The notes below the pieces were generated by a model that saw only the letters and a program-made list of their open reading frames with translations, was not told the origin of the DNA and did not search any database. This document shows, one piece after another, positions 8,822 to 18,165 of a DNA stretch of 64,000 nucleotides (position 1 is its first letter; each line of letters opens with the position of its first letter). The DNA comes from Anaerolineales bacterium. GTDB taxonomy: Bacteria; Chloroflexota; Anaerolineae; Anaerolineales; JABWBV01. Position numbers and translations under genes: made by a program. The stretch lies in contig JACKAX010000017.1 of NCBI GenBank assembly GCA_020634875.1, positions 1 to 64,000 on the forward strand. The letters run 5' to 3'.

Positions 8822-10681
8822 ATGCACCCTGACCTCAAACTCGAAGAAAAATATGAACGGAATGGCTGGCCTTCACTCACCCGGCCAGACCTCAAGCCGC
8901 CTGAAGGCTGGAGTCTCTCCCTTATCACGGCCCATACTCGGATCCGTAGTCACCAACTTTCCCCTGATGGGCAAACTATCGCCTTTATTTGGGATCGAGA
9001 AGGGTTATCGGATGTATACATGATGCCTGCGGCAGGTGGTTGGCCTAGCCGGGTCTCCACAAATCGCGGTCTCGTAGCCTACTGGTCGGATGAAATCCCG
9101 CAGTGGTCGCCTGATTCGAACTGGTTGGCCTTTACTATAGCAGGGCATGTTCATATCATTTCACGCGAGGGGGGTGTGCCGCTTAAAATCACCGGATTTA
9201 CGGATGTTGCATCTTCCCCGGTGTGGATGCCCGACAGCTTTCATTTACTCGTTTCTGTCGAGCGGGATGATGCTATCCAACTGTTGCTCACTGACCGCGC
9301 GGGTTCCTGGCCTCGCGCGCTAGTCGCTGACCCACGCGGGGATGTGTTTGACGCCCGGCCTTCCCCCGATGGCAAACAGGTGGCGTATGTGTGGCGGCCA
9401 TTTGATGACTTGAATCGGTTGGATGTACGGCTTGTGGAGATTGAAACAGGAAATTCAAGAGAATTGGTTGGCAAACCAAAAATCCGCGCATGGTCACCGC
9501 GTTGGTCTCCAGATGGAAATACCCTCGCTTTCCTGACTGAGCAACCAGAATTCAATGAAGTGTGGCTCGTGAACCCAAACGGAGACCGTCTTCGTCAGTT
9601 AACTCGTCTCAGTCATGATGTTGGAGACCTCGCATGGTCGCCTGATGGGACTCGGCTTGCTGGTACGGTCAACCGAAATGGTTCGTTCGATCTGGTGTTG
9701 GTGGATGCCGAAACCGGTACACCCACTTTCCTTGGTCCAAACGGGGGTTATCACTCCCGCCCAAACTGGTCGTCTGATGGGAAATTCCTCACCATCGAGC
9801 GCGAAACCCCCACCCAACCTCCCGACCTCTACCGCGTTGATGTGAACACTCACGCGGTCACTCAACTGACGTTCTCCAATCTTCCTGCCCTGGCACGTAA
9901 CACGCTTATTACCCCGGAATGGATTTCATACAAAAGTTTCGATGGCCTCGAAATTCCCGCTCTCCTCTACCGCCCCACCCACCCCAATGGCGCGGCGATT
10001 CTCCACCCTCATGGCGGACCTTCCTCGCAGTACGTGATGGATTGGGACATCCTTGCCCAATATTTTCTGGCGAAAGGCTACACTTGGCTTGCTCCCAACT
10101 ATCGGGGCAGTACGGGCTATGGCTTTGCCTTTGAACACGCCAACTACGACGACTGGGGTAAAGGCGACATGCAAGACTGCCTGTATGGTGCGAGATACCT
10201 CCGAACCTTACCTGGCATTGACCCAGAACGTCTTGCCATCTACGGTGGAAGTTATGGGGGCTACATGACGGCCCTCTGTCTCTCTCGCGACCCTGAATAC
10301 CTCTTCGCCTGTGGGGTGAGCAAGTACGGTGATTCCAATCTTTATAGTTCATGGGCACAGTGCAATCGCGATTTGCGTCTGTATACCGAAATTTTCCTCG
10401 GTCATCCAGCCAAAAACCGCCAAAAATATATTGATGGTTCTCCCCTTTTTCAGGTTGAAAATGTTCAAAAACCTGTCCTGGTTCTTCACGGTCTTGACGA
10501 TGATGTCGTTCCCCCGGAAGCTTCCGAAGAGTGGGTAGACGCTCTCCGCCGGGCTGGAAAAACGTTTGAGTACAAAACCTACGCGGGCGAACCCCACGGT
10601 TTTTTGATGCGAAAAACACAACTTGACGCTTTTGGGCGGATGGAACGGTTTTTGGATTGGTATTTACAGGTTCAATCCTGA
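8822..10681 (+). CDS. S9 family serine peptidase (prolyl oligopeptidase / acylaminoacyl-peptidase type)
   Basis: A 619-aa protein. The first 350 residues contain repeated WSPDG-type blades (QWSPDSNW, RWSPDGNT, AWSPDGT) that form a beta-propeller. The C-terminal 260 residues form an alpha/beta hydrolase domain with nucleophile GGSYGGYM, acid HGLDDDVVPP and catalytic His in GEPHGF. Such enzymes cleave short peptides; there is no signal peptide, so it is cytoplasmic. ATG 8822 was chosen because GGAG at 8812-8815 sits six bases upstream; an in-frame TTG at 8810 lies on top of that site and is unlikely. An agmatinase-family gene follows after 27 nt and may be co-transcribed. Confidence 0.9.
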   Translation: MHPDLKLEEKYERNGWPSLTRPDLKPPEGWSLSLITAHTRIRSHQLSPDGQTIAFIWDREGLSDVYMMPAAGGWPSRVSTNRGLVAYWSDEIPQWSPDSNWLAFTIAGHVHIISREGGVPLKITGFTDVASSPVWMPDSFHLLVSVERDDAIQLLLTDRAGSWPRALVADPRGDVFDARPSPDGKQVAYVWRPFDDLNRLDVRLVEIETGNSRELVGKPKIRAWSPRWSPDGNTLAFLTEQPEFNEVWLVNPNGDRLRQLTRLSHDVGDLAWSPDGTRLAGTVNRNGSFDLVLVDAETGTPTFLGPNGGYHSRPNWSSDGKFLTIERETPTQPPDLYRVDVNTHAVTQLTFSNLPALARNTLITPEWISYKSFDGLEIPALLYRPTHPNGAAILHPHGGPSSQYVMDWDILAQYFLAKGYTWLAPNYRGSTGYGFAFEHANYDDWGKGDMQDCLYGARYLRTLPGIDPERLAIYGGSYGGYMTALCLSRDPEYLFACGVSKYGDSNLYSSWAQCNRDLRLYTEIFLGHPAKNRQKYIDGSPLFQVENVQKPVLVLHGLDDDVVPPEASEEWVDALRRAGKTFEYKTYAGEPHGFLMRKTQLDAFGRMERFLDWYLQVQS

Positions 10682-10708
10682 AAATTCTAAGAAAAAACAG
10701 GAGCATAC

Positions 10709-11656
10709 ATGACGAACCTTGCTTTTGGCGCACACCAACAACCATTTTCTGGGATTACGACATTTATGTGCCAGCCGGCCACGCGCGACTTGACCGGGGT
10801 GGATGTGGCGATTGTCGGTATTCCTTACGATAGTGGAACGAGTTACAGGAGCGGCACACGGTTCGGGCCGAGGAAAATTCGGGAGGCTTCACTTATGGTA
10901 TGGGGCCATAACCCAATCATGCAAGTGACTCCACTCAAAAAATTGAATCTGGTAGATTGGGGTGATGTGGATGTGATTCCAGTAGATATTCAAGCGACGA
11001 TGAAGAGTATCACCGAAGAAGTTGGGGAGATCCTGGCGCAGGATGTAAAAGTAATATCGCTCGGTGGGGATCATTCGATTGCCCTACCCTTGTTGCGTGC
11101 CCATGCGGCCAAACACGGGCCGCTCGCAATAGTGCATTTCGACTCCCACCCAGATATGTGGAACCGGGAATATAACGATACCCCGGATGGTCGCACCTTC
11201 CCCTACAGCCACGGGACACCGTTCATCCGGGCGATGGAAGAGGGGTTGATTGATAGGGAGGCGTACATGCAAATCGGGATCCGCGGCCCCGTTAGTGGCC
11301 CAGAAGATTATGCCGACGCGATCCGTTTAGGGGCGGATATGATCACGATTGGGAAAGCGTTCGAGATGGGAATTCCCGCAATCATCGAAGCTATTCACGC
11401 AAAGATGGGGAGTCGGAAGGTGTACGTAACCCTGGATATTGACGCGACCGATCCGGCCTACGCGCCTGGCACAGGCACGCCGGAAGTGGGTGGGTTTACC
11501 AGTTTTCAGATGTTGCAAATGGTGAGGGGTTTGAAGGGGTTGAATCTGATCGGGTTCGATTTGGTTGAAGTGAACCCGCAGTACGACCACGGTGATATCA
11601 CCGCGCTTTTGGCGGCGAATTTGGTGTTTGAGTTTTTGTCTCTGTTAGCTATTTAG
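10709..11656 (+). CDS. speB: Agmatinase / arginase family ureohydrolase
   Basis: A 315-aa protein with the full set of binuclear-manganese motifs: GGDHSIALP, HFDSHPDMW (the family motif is DAHxD, here with Ser) and LDIDATDPAYAPGTGTPE. The length and the GTGTPEVGG signature fit agmatinase, which hydrolyses agmatine to putrescine and urea; a guanidinobutyrase or related ureohydrolase cannot be excluded. CAGGAG lies ten bases before the ATG. The gene follows the peptidase by 27 nt, suggesting an operon linking peptide breakdown with use of arginine-derived compounds, which is inference. Confidence 0.85.
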   Translation: MTNLAFGAHQQPFSGITTFMCQPATRDLTGVDVAIVGIPYDSGTSYRSGTRFGPRKIREASLMVWGHNPIMQVTPLKKLNLVDWGDVDVIPVDIQATMKSITEEVGEILAQDVKVISLGGDHSIALPLLRAHAAKHGPLAIVHFDSHPDMWNREYNDTPDGRTFPYSHGTPFIRAMEEGLIDREAYMQIGIRGPVSGPEDYADAIRLGADMITIGKAFEMGIPAIIEAIHAKMGSRKVYVTLDIDATDPAYAPGTGTPEVGGFTSFQMLQMVRGLKGLNLIGFDLVEVNPQYDHGDITALLAANLVFEFLSLLAI

Positions 11657-11700
11657 GTGAGAACGGAAGTGTGGCATCCTCGCTCCGGTTCTACTCATTC

Positions 11701-12687
11701 TTATCGCAATGCCCAACGTTTCATCCACCGGTACATGACCAAGGGAATGATAACCATTGCTGCTAAAGATACGATCAGCATCTCGCGTCCGGTCCAGTTT
11801 TGGGAGGGTAAAACAGCCTGGAAAAAGTTCATCCCAAAGAAGCCGGTGATGAAGCTCAGAGGCATGAAGAGGGTGGTGATAACCGTTAGGGCACGCATGG
11901 TGTCATTCATCCTGTTGTTGACAACTGAGAGGTAGGTGTCCATTGTGCCCCCGACAAGGTCGCGCAAGTTTTCGATTAGTCCCTGGAGCCAGATCAGGTT
12001 GTCGAATACGTCGCGAAAATAGATTTGATCTTTTTCGTCTACCAGGGGGTAGGGGTCTCTGGCGAGTTTGTTGAAGACTTCCCGTTGGGGTACGACGGTT
12101 CTCCTAAGTTGGAGTAAGGTGCGTTTCAGAAGAAATAATTGCTCTAAAATGGCGGGGCCAGCCTTGGTAAATACTTGATCTTCAAGAGTATCCAATATTT
12201 CATCCACGTTTTCAATAACCTTCATCGCTTCCATGGCTTCCTCGTGGGCGAGGCGGTATAGCAAATGATCAGCCCCGTTTTTCATCATGCGGTTATCGTG
12301 CAAACAAGCTTTCCAAACGTGATCCAGCGCGGTTACCGGTTCTTTGTGGTAGGTGACTACATAATGGTGGCCTAAAAACACATCCAATTCGTTCATCCGA
12401 ATTTGTTCGTCGGCTTTTCCAAGCCATTCCACGCTATCGAGTACGATGTAGAGATAGGTTTCCCAATCATCTACCTTGGGAACTTGTGACTCTTCAAAAG
12501 CATCTTCCACCGCGAGGGGGTGAAAACCAAATAAATTTAGTAAGATATGTTCGCATTTGTCACGAGGCTCGTTAAATAAATCCACCCAAACCAATCCGGT
12601 ATCCGCTTTTGCCAATTGGGGAAGTTCATCTACAGAGATATCTGTCCGTAGCGTGCCATTGTTTGTGTAATGAAGAATGCCTATCAT
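11701..12687 (-). CDS. corA: CorA family magnesium/divalent-cation channel
   Basis: A 328-aa protein with a large cytoplasmic N-terminal domain, a long coiled stalk (VIENVDEILDTLEDQVF region) and two C-terminal membrane helices. The first helix ends in the diagnostic GMN motif, seen as ITGFFGMNF, and the second is followed by a basic tail (RWMKRWALR). CorA proteins form pentameric Mg2+ channels of the cytoplasmic membrane. GGAGGT precedes the ATG at 12687 at good spacing. It converges with the agmatinase gene, leaving only 44 nt between stops. It is transcribed in the same direction as the HD-GYP gene upstream, after a 93-nt gap that contains no clear U-tailed terminator. Confidence 0.93.
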   Translation of the reverse strand: MIGILHYTNNGTLRTDISVDELPQLAKADTGLVWVDLFNEPRDKCEHILLNLFGFHPLAVEDAFEESQVPKVDDWETYLYIVLDSVEWLGKADEQIRMNELDVFLGHHYVVTYHKEPVTALDHVWKACLHDNRMMKNGADHLLYRLAHEEAMEAMKVIENVDEILDTLEDQVFTKAGPAILEQLFLLKRTLLQLRRTVVPQREVFNKLARDPYPLVDEKDQIYFRDVFDNLIWLQGLIENLRDLVGGTMDTYLSVVNNRMNDTMRALTVITTLFMPLSFITGFFGMNFFQAVLPSQNWTGREMLIVSLAAMVIIPLVMYRWMKRWALR

Positions 12688-12780
12688 AAAAGGACCTCCA
12701 AAATATTTTCGGGGCTCCTGTAATTAACGGGATTTATCCAAATTTCCTGCCCGCAACGGAGGAGCCACATTTTCCTAATT

Positions 12781-15700
12781 CTACACAGGATTCTCCAATC
12801 TCTCTGCCATCATTTTCAGGAAAACCTCTACAACTTTGGGGTCAAAATCTATTCCGCTGTGCTCACGAATGTATTCGCGGATTTTTTCCAAATTCCAACC
12901 CTGGCGATATGGCCGGTCGGAAGAGAGTGCGTCCCATACATCCACAACTGAAAAAATGCGCGCGGCTAGGGGTATTTCTTCGCCCTTTAGCCCTTGGGGA
13001 TAGCCGGTGCCATCCCATTTTTCGTGATGGGAATATGGGATGGCCATCGCGGGCTTTAGGAAAGGAATGTTGCTTAGCATTACCTGGGCGTAGGAAGGAT
13101 GATTTTGCATAACAGCCATCTCTTCCGGGGTGAGTGGCCCTGGTTTGAGGAGAATGTGATCAGGAATGCCTACTTTGCCAATATCGTGCAATAAGGCTCC
13201 TCGCTGGATGTGGAGGAGTTCATCATCATCTACACCCATGCGGTGCGCCAGGCGGATAGTTAACGAGGCAACGCGGCGGGTGTGACCTTCGGTAGCTTCA
13301 TCGCGTAGCTCCAAGGCGCGTGCCCAGCCTTCGATAGTTGCTTCATAAGCCTGTTCTAATTCCATTGCATAACGTTCGGTTTCTTCGTAGAGTGTTGCCC
13401 GATGGATGGCATTCCCCCCAATTTCGGCAATGGCGGTGAGCAGGCGAATTTCCTCTGTAGTAAAGGTGTGGGCGTGGGGCAGTCCAACGTGCATAACGCC
13501 GATAATTCCGTCCGGGGAGTAGAGGGGAAGGGAGAGCTGGCAGATAATATCCTTCAGTAAGGAGAAGTCCTCAGCGATAAAGTGTCGGCGCGGATCACGG
13601 TGGATGTTTGGGGAAATGTATAGCTGACCGGTCTGGGCGACGTGTCCGGTAATCCCGTCACCTAAAAAATGTCGCAACGGATGGGTCGAAGCGTAAATTA
13701 CCGGTTCTGTACCTACTGTGTATATGCCCCGCGCGACAAATTCATCTGTGATACCCTCGCGCAGGTAAATGGCTCCTATGCTCCCTCCTAAAACATTGGT
13801 TGACCTCAATACCAGGATGGCTAACATTTCTTCCAATTTACGGGCTTGCCTTAAAGCGGATGATACTTTGCTTAAAACTTCCAACTCCGCGGTATACCGG
13901 CGCAAGTCTGCTTCCGCTTGTTTCCTTTCATTGACATCGCGATAATTGACCACAACTCCGGCTACATTCGGATTGTGGATCAGGTTGTGGGCAACTGCTT
14001 CCAGATAAATCCAGGTTCCGGAGCGATGCCGGGCACGAAACTCGATCCGGGTAATTAAATCCGGTTGGCGAAGTCCGTCTTGAAAGAGGTTTTGGATTTG
14101 CTCCCGATCTGCGGGGTGAATGTAGTCGAATGTAGAACGTCCCTGCAGCGCCTCGGGATGGTAGCCTAAAATGCGCTCACTCGCGGGGCTGTTAAATTTA
14201 AATTGTCCGTTCGCATCGAGCAAAGTGACTCCATCCACTGCATTTTCAATGAGGGCGCGATAATATGCTTCGCTTTGCTCAACAGCTTCAAAAAGGCGGG
14301 CTTTTTCAATGGCGACTGCGGCCTGGTTGGAAAGGGCATAAGCCAGTCGAATTTCTACGTTTGTAAACTGGCGAGTAGCCTCGGAAGTGAAGACGCCCAC
14401 CAACCCTATCGGACGTTCGCCAACTCTCAAAGGAATAATCAAAGCTGCTTCAAATTGGTTTTCATCGAACATGAATTTTTCGGCCAAACTGAGGCTGGGG
14501 TCAGAAAGGTTGATAACCTGTGGCTTTCCCGTTGCCAACACCTTTGCCATGCAGGTATATTCTGAGAGCAGGTAAAGCATCCCTGCGGTTGTAATTTCAT
14601 CATACTCTTCCTGTTGGGAAAACATCGCCGTCATGCGGATGGCGTGTTGGGTAGGCTCGTATTTAAAGAGTATGGATGATTCTGCATTCAGTAAATGGGT
14701 GATGGAAGTTGTAATTCGCCTGAGAATGATGCTTAAATCCAGACTTGACGAGGTCGCGCGTGCAATCTCTAGCAGAGCGGCCAGTTCTTTTTCCCGTTGT
14801 TGCGTTTCTGCAAAGAGTTGGGCATTCTCAATGATGTGGGCAGCATGGTTGGCGAGGGTTTGAACGATATGAATGTCGTGAGGTGTAAATTCGCGACGAT
14901 AGCGGCTTTCCCACATTTCCGCAATCCCCAAGGTTTGTCCATGTGCCTGAATCGGTACATAAAGCATGGTCTGAATTCCATACGCTTTAAATTGAGCCTG
15001 CTCACTCAGGCTTAGGAAAGTGTCTGAGACTTGTAGAATGATATTCTGTCCAGATTGAGCAGCTGTCGTGGAGTTGGGATAGTCCGAGAATAGGAAGGAT
15101 TGGTTGAGGTCAGATTTTCGCTCAGATAATGAAGCAGCTTCACTCCAGAACTCTGCCAGTATGGTCATACTGGTATGATTTATGGACATGATGTAACTAC
15201 TTGTCATATCCAATGTTTCTGTCAGATGCCGGGCCAATTCATATAAAATTGTGGGAGGATCGAGCGTAGTACTGAGAGCCTGGGCTGCCCGATAGAGACG
15301 CTCCAACTCTGCTGCTTTATTTTGAACCTCTTCAAATAGCTGGGCATTGGCGATAACAACCGCAGCCTGATTGCCAAAGGCAGCGGCGAGGTGTGCGGCC
15401 TCTCCGTTAAAAGCATCTATCTCTTTGCTATCTAAGGTGAGATAACCAAATATTTTTCCTTGCGTTCGTAAAGTAATACCCATCCATCCCCGGGTGTGCT
15501 CGGAATTCCCCCATTTTTTAAAACGCGGATCATGCTGAGCATCTTTCAAAAGGAGGGGATGTGTAACTTTCATGAGTTCAAGTGTTAGAGGGGAATCCTC
15601 AATCAGAAATTTGTGGCCTACCACCAGGTCAGGTTGTAGAAAGCCACGTGTGGCCGCCACCCGGGCATAGTTTTCTTCATGTAAAAAGACACATGCACTG

Positions 15701-18024
15701 TCGTAAGGTACTACTTGGGCCAGGTGAACCAGAATATTTTCCAAAACCTGACTAAGGTGTAAATTCGTAGTAAGGGCTGCGGTGGCTTCACGCAAGGTTT
15801 CTGCTTTGATGCGTTGGTGTCGTTCGGCCTCATACAAACGCGCGTTTTGAATGGCGATTCCAGCCTGACGACCAATTGACTCTGCTAAAGAAAGATCGCG
15901 CGGGGTGAATTGCTTGTTCGGAGCCCTATTAAAAAGCCCCAACACACCAAGCCGGATTTCTTGAGTGACTAGTGGCACGACAATTGTCGCGTACAGCTTT
16001 TCTTGTTCCCATATCGGAAGCGCGTGGGTATGCATCTTGTATTCCTGGCTCAGAATTGGCTCCCCGCTCTCGATGACCTGCCAAACCATCCCCTTTCCTC
16101 GGGGAGGCGAAAACGCCAATAGGTGGGCAGGGAGAAAATGAATATAAGGGAACGAAATCGTTTCTCCATCGGATGATACAAGTCCCAATGCCCCAGCATC
16201 CGCCCCTACCAGTCCTACAGCCAACTTGACGACATTATCGAGAATCTCTGAAAGCTGCAACGACCCGCTGATGGTTTCAGTAATTTTGTTCAGTTGGAGC
16301 TCCCTGTTTAAGTTTTCGACTGTTTCATCGTGGAGCGAGGCGCGGGCCAAGGCGACCCCAAGTTGGTGCCCAATGCTGGACAAAAAAGTCAGACTTTCTT
16401 CTGAAAATTCCTGTTTCGCTGAGGCAGCCAGGTTAATCAACCCTAAAACGCGTCCTCCTGCTTGAATAGGCACACTTGCATGGAGGCTTAGGTCTTTAAC
16501 AGGTTCTTCTACATTTTCTAGACGCTGGCATTCGATAATATTTATCGTTTTTGTGATCTTCCCCTCCTGCACCATCTGTTGACAATGGCAAGGTTGCCAC
16601 CTCATCTTATGATAATCATTCGCTGCTAAATCCTGTGGAAGATTGTGGTGTGCAGCCAAATAAAACTGCTTTCCTTTTGTCAACGTAATCCACCCCATGG
16701 GCAGCCCAAGGGCAGATAAAGTTTCTTGAAGTGCCCATTGTAATGTTTCGTTGAGGTCATTCGTGTGGTTAAGGGCAAACGCGATAGCATTCACCGCATT
16801 CAAATGGCGAATCTGGCGTTGTTGTGCCTCCCGTTGGCGTGCTTCGGTAATTGCGGATGCGGCTAATTGAGCAAATAGCGTTACCAATTCCACATCAGTC
16901 TCAGAAAAACGATTAATTTCTGGATCATGCACGTTAATTACCCCAATTGTTTCCCCACCCCACACAATAGGTACTCCTAACACGGAGCGGAATGGTAATT
17001 CGGCAAATTTCTCTGCCCTGCCCATCCAAGCCGGGTAATCTCCCACTACTAAGGCTTTTCCTGTTTGGGCAATTAACCCGGATAACCCTTCACCTACCCT
17101 CAATTTTGTTCCCACTAAATTTTTATCTAATTGATGTAAAACAACCAGTTCTAAAATCTGCACCTTCGTATTAAGTAAATATAGCCCACCCATGGACGCC
17201 GCTAACAAACGCGTAGCATGGCCCACAATTTCATCTAGCAAGACTGGCAAGGCTAGTTGCCTGCTTAAATTTAAATTCACCTCATGTAACGCAGCCATTT
17301 GATTAGCCCGGTTGCGTGCTTCAGTCATACTAACCCCGAAAGCCTGTATCAGATAAACGGTTGAAACCAACATAATTCCTGTCAGTAAAAGGAAAATTAC
17401 TCCACCCGTAAACCAATCTGACACAGTGCCTACAAATTTTTGCCCGTTTGTCAAAATCTGATTTGTGTTTGTTAAGTGCATCCACCCTGCGATTGCAAAG
17501 GTCAAAATGCATAAAATAAGGGCAGATACCCCCTCGCGTGGTTCAAGCAGAATTGCAGTTAAAATTACAAAAGCAAAGAGAAAAATCCGCCCGTCGCCAT
17601 TTAATCCTGAAAACCACAAAGCAACCGTTCCCAATCCGTAAAATAAAGCTAGGACAACACGCGCACGTACCCCATATTTCATTTGCTTTACGAAAGTTGC
17701 TGCCACAATCGTTAACAAAGCAAACAGGTAAATACTTCCTGCTATAAAAACGAGCAACAGGGGATGTTTGTAAAGTATTGCATCACGTTGATAACTAGAT
17801 GCTAAATTAAAACAAACCGCGAAAAAGGCGATAATCCATAATAAAAAAGTCCCATTAAGAATGCCCTGTAAAATCTGAGTGCGCCAAGCATTTAAAATGA
17901 TGGATATTTGCGCGACTTGTGAAGAAGGGGCGGGACTAAATAATAAAACTAACTCTTTAAAAACTTCTCCGAGTCGAGTAAACGCAGAGATGGTTTTGCC
18001 AAAAGGCCGACGAAAATTGCTCAA
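12781..18024 (-). CDS. Membrane multi-GAF/PAS HD-GYP phosphodiesterase
   Basis: A 1747-aa protein. About six membrane helices occupy residues 50-235, then GAF domains begin near 245, 415, 585, 750, 920 and 1090, then a PAS domain (about 1255-1375), a seventh GAF domain (about 1385-1530) and a C-terminal HD-GYP domain (about 1550-1745). The HD-GYP domain has LLHDIGKVGIP and HHEKWDGTGYP, the residues expected of an active cyclic di-GMP phosphodiesterase. It should degrade the product of the cyclase at 1765-5898. The start is a TTG at 18024 with a weak AGAGGT upstream; the next in-frame Met falls after the fourth helix, so an earlier non-ATG start is needed. Confidence 0.92.
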   Translation of the reverse strand: MSNFRRPFGKTISAFTRLGEVFKELVLLFSPAPSSQVAQISIILNAWRTQILQGILNGTFLLWIIAFFAVCFNLASSYQRDAILYKHPLLLVFIAGSIYLFALLTIVAATFVKQMKYGVRARVVLALFYGLGTVALWFSGLNGDGRIFLFAFVILTAILLEPREGVSALILCILTFAIAGWMHLTNTNQILTNGQKFVGTVSDWFTGGVIFLLLTGIMLVSTVYLIQAFGVSMTEARNRANQMAALHEVNLNLSRQLALPVLLDEIVGHATRLLAASMGGLYLLNTKVQILELVVLHQLDKNLVGTKLRVGEGLSGLIAQTGKALVVGDYPAWMGRAEKFAELPFRSVLGVPIVWGGETIGVINVHDPEINRFSETDVELVTLFAQLAASAITEARQREAQQRQIRHLNAVNAIAFALNHTNDLNETLQWALQETLSALGLPMGWITLTKGKQFYLAAHHNLPQDLAANDYHKMRWQPCHCQQMVQEGKITKTINIIECQRLENVEEPVKDLSLHASVPIQAGGRVLGLINLAASAKQEFSEESLTFLSSIGHQLGVALARASLHDETVENLNRELQLNKITETISGSLQLSEILDNVVKLAVGLVGADAGALGLVSSDGETISFPYIHFLPAHLLAFSPPRGKGMVWQVIESGEPILSQEYKMHTHALPIWEQEKLYATIVVPLVTQEIRLGVLGLFNRAPNKQFTPRDLSLAESIGRQAGIAIQNARLYEAERHQRIKAETLREATAALTTNLHLSQVLENILVHLAQVVPYDSACVFLHEENYARVAATRGFLQPDLVVGHKFLIEDSPLTLELMKVTHPLLLKDAQHDPRFKKWGNSEHTRGWMGITLRTQGKIFGYLTLDSKEIDAFNGEAAHLAAAFGNQAAVVIANAQLFEEVQNKAAELERLYRAAQALSTTLDPPTILYELARHLTETLDMTSSYIMSINHTSMTILAEFWSEAASLSERKSDLNQSFLFSDYPNSTTAAQSGQNIILQVSDTFLSLSEQAQFKAYGIQTMLYVPIQAHGQTLGIAEMWESRYRREFTPHDIHIVQTLANHAAHIIENAQLFAETQQREKELAALLEIARATSSSLDLSIILRRITTSITHLLNAESSILFKYEPTQHAIRMTAMFSQQEEYDEITTAGMLYLLSEYTCMAKVLATGKPQVINLSDPSLSLAEKFMFDENQFEAALIIPLRVGERPIGLVGVFTSEATRQFTNVEIRLAYALSNQAAVAIEKARLFEAVEQSEAYYRALIENAVDGVTLLDANGQFKFNSPASERILGYHPEALQGRSTFDYIHPADREQIQNLFQDGLRQPDLITRIEFRARHRSGTWIYLEAVAHNLIHNPNVAGVVVNYRDVNERKQAEADLRRYTAELEVLSKVSSALRQARKLEEMLAILVLRSTNVLGGSIGAIYLREGITDEFVARGIYTVGTEPVIYASTHPLRHFLGDGITGHVAQTGQLYISPNIHRDPRRHFIAEDFSLLKDIICQLSLPLYSPDGIIGVMHVGLPHAHTFTTEEIRLLTAIAEIGGNAIHRATLYEETERYAMELEQAYEATIEGWARALELRDEATEGHTRRVASLTIRLAHRMGVDDDELLHIQRGALLHDIGKVGIPDHILLKPGPLTPEEMAVMQNHPSYAQVMLSNIPFLKPAMAIPYSHHEKWDGTGYPQGLKGEEIPLAARIFSVVDVWDALSSDRPYRQGWNLEKIREYIREHSGIDFDPKVVEVFLKMMAERLENPV

Positions 18025-18165
18025 AAGGACTACCTCTTCTTGCTGGAGAAGATTAACTGGCAGATAATAAGGAATGACTCAACCTTGGGCGAAACGAATT
18101 TCTCGAAATAAACCCAATCATGGTAATGCGAAGCGACGCATTTTACCTCAGAAGGAGATGAGACG

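Noticed and set aside
9909..10745. A 278-codon minus-strand frame opposite the S9 peptidase
   Set aside because: No family pattern and full overlap with the peptidase catalytic domain.
12713..12766. GGCTCCT/AGGAGCC stem between the HD-GYP and corA genes as a terminator
   Set aside because: The loop is about 40 nt and no U-run follows, so it is too weak to call.
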